From assembly GCA_036936605.1 (NCBI GenBank), contig JAUPFV010000001.1, positions 115,266,771 to 115,330,770 of the forward strand: a stretch of 64,000 bases of DNA, read 5' to 3'. The translations under genes and the position numbers were made by a program. This DNA comes from Limnanthes douglasii subsp. nivea (lineage: Eukaryota; Streptophyta; Magnoliopsida; Brassicales; Limnanthaceae). Positions 57,030-64,000 of this stretch are shown here, one piece after another (position 1 is the first letter of the stretch; every line of letters begins with the position of its first letter). The notes beneath the pieces are model-generated. The model had not been told where the DNA came from, made no database searches, and worked only from the letters and a program-made list of their open reading frames with translations.

Positions 57030-57749
57030 ATTATCGAATGTCACTAGATTTTTAACACATATTTCATCAAGTATTTTATCTGCGACGTGAATATCATTTC
57101 ATTTTACGTTAAGAATCCAAAATATTCTTTCGTCACGAAAATAAATTATTCAAACCTAATTGTATCATATGGGTGAGTATTTGTTTCGCTTCGGATAACG
57201 CAATTATAAGGAACAAACTGGTCGAGTCATGCAGCCGAGAAGACGACCGATTTCTCAATAAAACTTATATTTGTGATTGTTTGCATGAGTTTTAGAAATT
57301 GAAATTTAAAATGTGCGGTCATAATTAAAACTCAATAAAACTAAGATACCATACTATCTCATTATGTAAAAGCGTCCAAAAGAATCAGAATTATGGTTTT
57401 TTTGTTGAAATGAAAAATAAATTGTTATTATTTTCCATCAAACTTAAATGTATGAATATAAATTACTAAATGTATGAATATATCTGAAAATTTATTTATT
57501 ATTATATAATATTCAATTTTAAATAATTTTGTCGGTGTCTATCTTTCTTTTCTTTTAAAACTATTTTCACCTATTTTTCCTCTTTCAATTTTGTTTTCTA
57601 AATTTATCTTAAAACCATCATTTTATAAAAAAAATTATATTATTAAGCAATAAAATAATCATAAACTCGATTATACAAATCTTGAAAAGATATGAAAAAA
57701 AAATCCGATGAAGTAAGACATTTTAAAATTATTATAAAAAATTACTAAT
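57030..57749 (-). pseudogene. Truncated duplicate of the PPR gene 5' end with its upstream region
   Basis: The sequence parallels 28795-29520: the antisense of the start codon (CAT, 57350-57352) sits in GATACCATAC as at 29119, and landmarks such as TCAAACCTAATT, GTTTCGCTTCGGATAACGCAATT and GAGTCATGCAGCCGAGAAGACGA follow in the same order. About 105 codons and ~400 bp upstream are kept; the rest of the gene is missing. Substitutions and small indels break the frame. The left side abuts element H and the right side element E. It is a non-functional fragment of a tandem or dispersed duplication. Confidence 0.85.
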
Positions 57750-58232
57750 TGGTGTGGATAAAAGTAGCATGAGGGTAGGCTGGTAATTTCAAGTGGAGTT
57801 TTAGGGCGGTGTAAGGGTGTTTCATGGTGGTGTGGTGGTGTTTAAGGGTGTTTCAAAGTGTTTAAAGGGTGGAGAGAGAATTAAGCAGCCTGGCAGCAGT
57901 TAATTTTTCTTACCCATAGTTAATGCTGGTGGTTGGGTATTTATAGTATGATATTTGGGCCCTTATGGGCTTTCGGGGCAAGTTTAATGGACCCGGGTCA
58001 TGTTTAAAGACCCAAGAGTTTTAAGCAGATGTGCAGGTAGCTTAGTCAGACAGTGATTAGGTTTTTTAGTACTTTAGTCATAGTTCGAACTGCCTTATGT
58101 TTGCAGTGTTCAAGATCATCTGTCCGGTTCAACCAGTGCTGTTCGAATTGAAGTCATGGAGTCTGTCCGAATTTACGGGGTGATTTACTTTGGACTACCC
58201 TTCCGGGGAGCTCTTCGAATTCGGACTCATCA
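57750..58232 (-). repeat. Element E 3' LTR (483 bp)
   Basis: Plus-strand start TGGTGTGGATAAAAG, like C and D; end TTCGGACTCATCA. A minus-strand TATA box (ACTATAAATACCC) is near 57940. The partner LTR is outside the window, so limits rest on the shared start and the polypurine tract. Confidence 0.8.
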
Positions 58233-58388
58233 GGAGCCCCTTTTTTAGGTATTTGAACAAGTGTCCTTGTTAAAGAACTGAAAAACAGTCCGATTGAAGA
58301 AGTGGTTTTCCAATTCGAAGAGAATTGAGATAGGCCCGGACAGTCCAACCGTTACGAATTCCAAACGGTTCTTTGTCAGAGGTAGTGG

Positions 58389-58398
58389 GACACGTGTC
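58389..58398 (+). promoter_or_regulatory. G-box upstream of the E antisense ORF
   Basis: GACACGTGTC, 274 bp upstream of the start codon at 58663 and about 170 bp upstream of the TATA box. Confidence 0.5.
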
Positions 58399-58559
58399 AC
58401 TCTCTGGTTGGTTACTTTTAGCCGTTTTTTCACCTTGAAAGTTGCACCACTTTCTCGAACAAGTTACTTCTTTAAATGCTATTGATGACGTCAGCGCCGT
58501 TTTTAATCATTGCCCAACTTTTCGGATTCTCCTAGGAATCAAACCCTTTTTTACATTTA

Positions 58560-58569
58560 CTATAAATTC
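58560..58569 (+). promoter_or_regulatory. Putative TATA box of the E antisense ORF
   Basis: CTATAAATTC, 102 bp upstream of the start codon. Confidence 0.55.
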
Positions 58570-58662
58570 CATTTGTCTTTCACAGTCTCATTTTCACTTT
58601 TACTTTGCCATTCCACTCAAAACTTCATCTCTCTAAAACTTCAAACTTTCCTTAGTTGTTTT

Positions 58663-61622
58663 ATGTTCACAGCAAGAACAGCTCTAATCAAGGGTGGCTG
58701 GCTCAATCTTTCAGAACTAGAGAAAGCTCAAAGGGTTGAAAAAGAGAAAAGACTTGCAGCAGGGCTTCAAACATCGCCAGTTGAGAAATCAGCCCCTTCA
58801 ATCGAAGAGTCTGATAGAGGTTCGTCTTCTTCGAAAGGTACAAAACCTAGAAAACTCTTTTGATCAACACTTTCTCCCATCGTATCTGACTCTTCAGTTC
58901 AAGAATCGATCCCTATCGTTGAACCGGGGGTCACTGTTACAAGTGTCAGGAAGAAATCCACTTTTATTGCTATGGGGTCCGACTCCGACCATTCTCCAGA
59001 CAAACTGATTATAAAAAGACCAAGCAGATTGGTTAAGGGACTCTCTTCAAAAAATACCAGCGAGTCAGGGTCCGGGGCAGCTGTTAGGACTCTCCGGGAA
59101 AGGCCGGTTGGTCCGGAGGCTAGCAGTCCACTACCTCCCAAGGACACCTCGACCTCAGAAACTCAAACTGAGGCGAGAACTCAAAAACATACATCTAGCC
59201 AACAGTCCGGAGGATCAGCTGTGCCAAGCTTTATCCCTCCCCGGGCTGTTTCTGCAGAAGCTCCCCCAACAGTAATGGAGGAGAGGATGGAAGACTCCAC
59301 TGAGGAGGTCAGGTTTGAGTCCGAGTCTTCCGGACAAGCTGAAACTGCTATAGTTGTTGCCAAGAAAGGCAAAGAGGACTTGTATCTGAGGCGTCCGGAT
59401 CTGCCGGAGAGCCTTGAAGGGAGAGTTGGGCCCTGCTTTCACAAGGTAGAATTTAAGTATCTTTTGTCTTTGTTAAAAACCAAATACACGTTTATTCATA
59501 CTAGAGACTTGGGACGGCTTCGCACTAAGTGGGGGATCCCTGAAAACGTAAAGATCCGAATTCCCATCGATCCGGAGACCCCGATGGATTGCAAGAGAAA
59601 CGAGATAGTCTTCTTTACGGAGCTACTCAATTGGGGACTCAGGTTCCCATTGGATCCAGAGATAGTGCGCTATTTCCACTTAGTCAAGCTATGTCCATCA
59701 CAGCTGAGCCCCAACGGATGGTACACCTTGATGTCATGCATTATGGCATCTAGGTTGTCCGGAATTCCTCTTCCAATGGAAGAGTTCGCCGCTGTTGCTA
59801 GTCTGTGCAAACACCACCAATTCCCTTTTTATCACTTTAATATGGGGAACAATCTGAAAGCCGTCGATGATCTCCTGGAGTCGGAGAATAAATGGAGGAG
59901 CCAGTTCTTGTTTATAAGTGGCTCATGGGAGAATGGTAAGAAGATTAAGGTTGGGGAGAATCCTAGCCTTCTTCGAAGTAGATGGAGAAGCGATCGTAAG
60001 TTCTTTCCTTAAGTTTCTGTTCGAATCTTCCCTTCTTTAAGCTTTCACTAACTAGTTATTCTTTTGTTTTGTTAGAACTGCCAAAAGAGTTCGGAGACTA
60101 TCTGAAAGCCGGACAGGTCACCTGTGGCAAGATAAATGCATGGGCCGCAGAGAACTGGAAGAACCGGTTTCACAAGGCTTTCACTCCGGGGAACTTGGCG
60201 AGATCTCACCTGTGGAACACCACAGGTCGAAGGGATTTAACATGGGAGGAGTTCTCCACCCCTCCTGATGATGACATAGTGCTGAGAAGGTCTCATGAGC
60301 TAGATGGGACCCTTTTCCTTCCTGCTCGGGCCAAAGCCCCAAGTAAAATGAAGGGCCAGAAGAAGAAAGGGAGGAAAACAGCAGCGGATACGGAGAAAAA
60401 GGCTCCAACTGACACAGAGGTGCCAGTCCCGGCTCAAGTTGATGCAAACCTTCTTCAGGTGGTAGAAGTGGAAAGTAAGAAACACGGAGAGACTCCCTCA
60501 AAACCTTAAAGGGCCTCCAAACGAACTCGCAAGCAAATAAGTGATAGTGCTGGCAGAGAGGTAAAAAAGAAGAAGACTTCTCAAGAAGAAGAGTTTGCTC
60601 TCCGGGATCCGGAGCCCACTTTCCCAATTGATCCAACGTTGGCTGAAGAGATCCCAGAGAATCTTAACGAAGGGATTCCAAGGGAACTCCATACTGATGA
60701 GATTGAAAGGGGAGAGATTAATATGGACGAAGTGGATGTCACCGGCCTGGGTCCTCTAGGTGATTACTTTCTTGGTCTGTCAAGAGATGAGTTTGCTGGG
60801 CCATATGTTCCCCCAAGCAGCTCCAACACAGTAAACTTTAATGGCAGGACTTTCTTGGTTTCCAGCGAATGGGACGTTATAGCTCATTCCCTCCTTAGCA
60901 ACGTGCAACCAGTACTTACCTTGGAAAGGCACGTCCGGAGTCAGGCAGAGTCCATCAAAGAACTTAAGTCTGAGAAGGAGTCACTGTCCGAAGACCTCAG
61001 GACTGCCACTACTAAGGTCGACTTGATCAAGGAGTCGAACGAACAGCTGAAGAAGAGTCAAAATGAAAGCAACACAAAAGTTGCTTCTTTAGAGAAAACC
61101 CTAGAAGATCTCCGGGCTAAGCTGTCCGAGTTGGAGAAGGACTTGAAAACATCAAAAGATGAGACTGCAGCAAAAGAGAAGCTTGTCACCAATCTGACTA
61201 CTGACAAACTTGCTTTAGAGAATGCAGTGACTCAGGCTGTTGACGAGAAAGCTGCTCTGGTGAAGGATCAAGAGGCCATGATCAAGGCCAAAATCAACGC
61301 TTATGCCAGGGAGATGATACGGAGTGAGGAATTATTGATCGAAAAGGTGAAGTCCGACATGGTCCTCCTATTTCACGAGAAGTTCCCGAAGAGGAGACTT
61401 GGGGACTTATGGCGTTACGTGGATGACGATGATCTCCCATATTGGACCATGGTTGATGAAGGGTACACTGATATATCCTCATCTGGTGACGAGGAGGAAA
61501 CCGGAGAGAGTCCGGGTGAAGAAGAGGCTGACCCCAAAGGCAAGAAGGTCATTGAGGAAAAAAGCGATATCAAGACCAAGGGAACAGATGAGGGTGAGCC
61601 ATCTTCAAAGGCTCCACCTTAG
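58663..61622 (+). pseudogene. Element E antisense ORF, Transposase_28-like with coiled coil, two stops
   Basis: Exon 1 (58663-59995) starts MFTARTALIKGGWLNLSEL, has a Ser/acid-rich stretch and the Transposase_28-like core (EGRVGPCFHKVEFKY, LLNWGLRFPLDPEIV, LCPSQLSPNGWY, FISGSWENGKK). An 80-bp intron (59996-60075, phase 1) leads to exon 2, with GDYLKAGQVTCGKINAWAAEN and RSHLWNT, a Lys-rich stretch, then a long coiled coil (~60925-61320) and SDMVLLFHEKFPKRRLGDLW, ending in an acidic tail. The frame is open throughout except for a TGA at 58861 and a TAA at 60507; both are single nonsense changes in otherwise coding sequence. At about 958 codons it is longer than C's copy, which lacks the coiled coil. 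Function unknown. Confidence 0.85.
59996..60075 (+). other. Intron of the E antisense ORF
   Basis: GTAAGT ... TTTTGTTAG, 80 bp, phase 1, joining SD to QLPKEFGDY. Same codon position as in B, C and D. Confidence 0.87.
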
Positions 61623-61660
61623 TTGGTAATTTGTTTTGTTTACTTTTTGTTCGAACCAAA

Positions 61661-61768
61661 GTCCTTGGAAGGCCAAGGCACCTTTTTTGTGATGCTGTCC
61701 GTTTTAACCGGACAGATTTTTGTATTGTGCTCAACCTTGTTTAAAAAGTCCTTGGAAGGCCAAGGCAA
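61661..61768 (+). other. Stem-loops downstream of the E antisense ORF
   Basis: GTCCTTGGAAGGCCAAGGCA occurs at 61661-61680 and again at 61749-61768; each can fold as CCTTGG / CCAAGG. Between them, CTGTCCG (61695-61701), loop TTTTAAC, CGGACAG (61709-61715) forms a 7-bp stem. Element D has one copy of the first and a variant of the second. Confidence 0.68.
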
Positions 61769-62030
61769 CTTTAAGTTTATTGAATGAACGTTTTATCTTG
61801 CACAACCTTTCTCTTATTCCATAGTCTGTTTAAATATCTTGGAGTTTAAGTAATTTCGAGTTATCGTGTTGTGAGAGTGTTTAGTTTCTCTGGCTAGAAT
61901 TTAAGTAGCCCTTAGATCTTTCAGTCCGGGTAGTATGGCAATCAACAGAATTTTGTAAAAACTTAGAAAATTGTTTAAAAAGGCTCCAAGTTTTATTGAA
62001 AGCTCTCCGTGGCGCCGAAGAGAGGAAGTG

Positions 62031-62048
62031 GTATGCCCCCAAATATTT
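62031..62048 (-). other. Conserved G-rich block 3' of E pol
   Basis: Minus-strand AAATATTTGGGGGCATAC, about 40 bp after the pol stop; counterpart of 48395-48412 in D. Confidence 0.5.
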
Positions 62049-62085
62049 ACATGGATGTTCAAACAAGTAAATATTTATATAAACT

Positions 62086-64000
62086 TTATTCTAAGTACAT
62101 TCGAAGGTGTTCAATATTCCAAGGGTGAGTTAAAACCCTGCCATTTTTGTCTTCCAGCCAGTATGTGCCAGGCTTGATTCTTTCAACCACCGTATACGGA
62201 CCCTCCCAAGTTGGGGCCAGCTTTCCGAAGAGCTTTTCCTTGGTATGCAAGAAAACTTTCCTCAACACTTTATCTCCTGGTTGAAAGTCCCTTCTTTTAA
62301 CCTTAGAAGCAAACCTGCTTCTCATCAAGCCCTGATAGTGTACCATTCTAAGATGAGCTTTTACTCGCCTTTCTTCAATCAAATCAAGCTGATTTCTGAT
62401 TGCTATTTCATTAGCCCGTCCGGAGAAGTTATGAACACGAAAAGAGGGGAGTGTCTTTTCTATGGGAGCTACTGCATCCATCCCATAGACCAAGGCAAAA
62501 GGTGATTCTTGTGTGGCAGCCCCAGGCGTTGTCCGGTAGGCCCACAAGACTTCTTGTAAATAACTAGGCCACTTCCCAGCAGCCCCTTCCAAATTCTTCT
62601 TTAAACCAGACAGTATTGTTCTATTAGCCACCTCAACTTGCCCATTGGCCTGTGGGTGGAAAGGTGAAGAAAAGCAGTGTTGAATACCCCTTGAGGCACA
62701 GAAGCTTTCCATTTCTCTGTTGTCAAACTGTGGCCCATTGTCTGTTGTTATTCTCTGGGGGACACCAAATCTGCAACATATGTTAGATAGAATGAATTTT
62801 ATAACAGCCTTTGATTTTGTTCTTGCTAAGGGGGCTGCTTCTATCCACTTCGAAAAGTAGTCAATGGCTACAATTATGGTTTTACGCCCTCCGGACGCCA
62901 TAGGGAGAGGCCCAACTAAGTCTAATCCCCATCGAGCAAAAGGGATAGGCTCAGAAATTGATTCCAAAGGAATGGCTGGTACATGAATTTCATTGCTGTA
63001 CCTCTGGCATGGGTCACACCTTCTTACCATCTCCTTAGCATCTTTCATTATTGATGGCCAATAATATCCGGAGAGAAGCACTCTTCTTGTTAATGCTCTA
63101 AATCCACAATGGGCTGATCCCTCACCATCATGCAATTCGGAGAGAACCATCTGTGACTCATGATCTCCTAAACAGCGTAGGAGAGGTTTGCTATAGGATT
63201 TCTTGTACAAGACCTCTCTAATCATGATGAAACCACGAGCCTTGTGTTTTAAAGTTCTGGCTTGTGATTTATCCAAAGGTACGATGCCATCGGACAGATA
63301 TTGTATAAGAGGAGACCTCCAATCCTGAGGCTTATTTACTTGTATTTCAAAGACTTCTTCTTTTTCCCCTTCATCAAGTTGAATAGAAGGACTTTCAAGC
63401 ACATGGATCCATGGATAGGACTCCGTGTACGCTATTGTTGCCAACGAGTCTGCTAGCTCATTCTCTGCCCGGGGAATATGCTCATAGACAACAGCTTTAA
63501 ACTTCATTGCCTCATTTTTCAAGAGAAGTAAATATTTAATCAATTGTTCCTTTCTAGCTTCTGATAGGCCCAAGGCATGGTGGACAAGCAATTGGGAGTC
63601 GCTTAGCAGCTTGACCCTTTTTGCTCCACAGATATAAGCCAATTTCAACCCAGCTATAGCTGCTTCGTATTCGGACTCGTTATTGGACGCCCTGAAAGCA
63701 AAACAAATAGCTTGGAACATGTTGTCCCCATAGGGGGAAGTAAGACATATTCCTGCCCCAGATCCTATGGCACTGGATCCTCCATCTGTTCGGACAATCC
63801 ATACTTTTTTGTCTTTTGAATCAGCAAGTTGTTCTGAGTCCCTATCAGAATGGAATTCGACCAGAAAATCAGCCACAGCTTGAGCTTTTACTGCTGTTCG
63901 AGGAGCAAAGTCTATGTCGAAGTCCCCCAACTCTACTGACCACTTTGTCATTCTGCTTGAAATGTCTGCTTTTTGAAGGACATTCTTTAAAGGAAAAGAT
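62086..64000 (-). CDS. Element E pol, C-terminal part: RNase H, second RNase H, integrase
   Basis: An open frame that continues past the window edge; the first Met inside it (63951) is internal. Order: end of the first RNase H (MTKWSVELGDFDIDF, ADFLVEFH); second, archaeal-like RNase H with VRTDGGSS, NNESEYEA, LLSDSQLL and ELADSLATIAYT; linker; integrase zinc region (HDGEGSAHCGFR ... CDPCQRY); integrase core with D-D-E in LDLVGPLPMASGG, TTDNGPQFDN and HPQANGQVEVANR; C-terminal domain WEGPYTVVERIKPGTYWL and final HPWNIEHLRMYLE. Integrase inserts the cDNA into the genome. All catalytic residues are present. It is the closest match to the pol fragment in F. Confidence 0.94.
   Translation of the reverse strand, partial: SFPLKNVLQKADISSRMTKWSVELGDFDIDFAPRTAVKAQAVADFLVEFHSDRDSEQLADSKDKKVWIVRTDGGSSAIGSGAGICLTSPYGDNMFQAICFAFRASNNESEYEAAIAGLKLAYICGAKRVKLLSDSQLLVHHALGLSEARKEQLIKYLLLLKNEAMKFKAVVYEHIPRAENELADSLATIAYTESYPWIHVLESPSIQLDEGEKEEVFEIQVNKPQDWRSPLIQYLSDGIVPLDKSQARTLKHKARGFIMIREVLYKKSYSKPLLRCLGDHESQMVLSELHDGEGSAHCGFRALTRRVLLSGYYWPSIMKDAKEMVRRCDPCQRYSNEIHVPAIPLESISEPIPFARWGLDLVGPLPMASGGRKTIIVAIDYFSKWIEAAPLARTKSKAVIKFILSNICCRFGVPQRITTDNGPQFDNREMESFCASRGIQHCFSSPFHPQANGQVEVANRTILSGLKKNLEGAAGKWPSYLQEVLWAYRTTPGAATQESPFALVYGMDAVAPIEKTLPSFRVHNFSGRANEIAIRNQLDLIEERRVKAHLRMVHYQGLMRSRFASKVKRRDFQPGDKVLRKVFLHTKEKLFGKLAPTWEGPYTVVERIKPGTYWLEDKNGRVLTHPWNIEHLRMYLE

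Larger units (their letters stand above)
57750..64000 (-). mobile_element. Gypsy element E (Tat-type), 3' part, runs off the window
   Basis: Minus-strand element with 3' LTR (57750-58232), polypurine tract (CTAAAAAAGGGGCTCC on the minus strand), opposite-strand antisense ORF (58663-61622), spacer with stem-loops, and pol from the first RNase H through integrase (64000-62086), fully open. It is the only gypsy copy here with an intact integrase and so the best candidate for an autonomous member. Gag, protease, RT and the 5' LTR lie beyond the window. Confidence 0.9.

Noticed and set aside
60181..60636. 151-codon minus-strand frame inside element E
   Set aside because: Antisense shadow of the antisense ORF exon 2, on the pol strand but unrelated to pol.

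Overview
The window is nuclear DNA of a flowering plant, probably a dicot. It holds Mutator-like, Ty1/copia and Ty3/gypsy (Tat-type) elements, two L1-type LINEs whose ORF1 carries DUF4283 and a zinc knuckle, and one intact PLS-class pentatricopeptide repeat (PPR) gene. The PPR gene at 27332-29119 (minus) is the only clear host gene; the rest is transposon sequence of several ages. No RNA gene or CRISPR array was seen.

Layout: (1) 1-5190 is a dead Mutator-like element with transposase on the minus strand, flanked by two different tandem-repeat arrays. (2) 5205-7999 is a short LINE (LINE1, plus strand) with a 16-bp target-site duplication; it has ORF1 but no ORF2. (3) About 8450-25220 is a decayed full-length LINE (LINE2, minus strand) split by gypsy element A (11440-22731, plus), whose 5' LTR is itself split by gypsy element B (11491-18665, minus, TSD ATAAT). 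(4) 25230-27330 is AT-rich spacer, followed by the PPR gene and its upstream region. (5) 29521-54586 is copia element G (plus), with a chain of nested insertions: gypsy D (34547-54500, minus) in G's 3' LTR, gypsy F (34746-44539, plus) in D's LTR, and gypsy C (36103-44065, minus, TSD AACTC) in F's pol. (6) 54620-57005 is a truncated gypsy element H. (7) 57030-57749 is a second, decayed copy of the PPR 5' end and upstream region. (8) 57750-64000 is gypsy element E (minus), running off the window.

The most interesting material is in the gypsy elements B, C, D, E and H. Each carries, between pol and the 3' LTR and on the opposite strand to gag-pol, an extra gene with a Transposase_28-like (putative gypsy type transposon) domain. 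I call it the antisense ORF (aORF). Four copies share one short intron at the same codon and phase; upstream regions carry a TATA box and, in three copies, the palindromic G-box GACACGTGTC; two copies share paired stem-loops downstream. In the youngest element, C, the aORF is intact (699 codons after splicing). C's two LTRs differ at one base in 284, yet C has no integrase: its pol ends after the second RNase H and overlaps the aORF tail to tail. In A, C and D an in-frame UAG followed by CAA or CAG separates protease from reverse transcriptase. Together this suggests a Tat-type family that uses stop-codon readthrough, keeps an independently transcribed antisense gene, and includes integrase-less members mobilised in trans. 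All element names (A-H, LINE1, LINE2) are labels made for this window.
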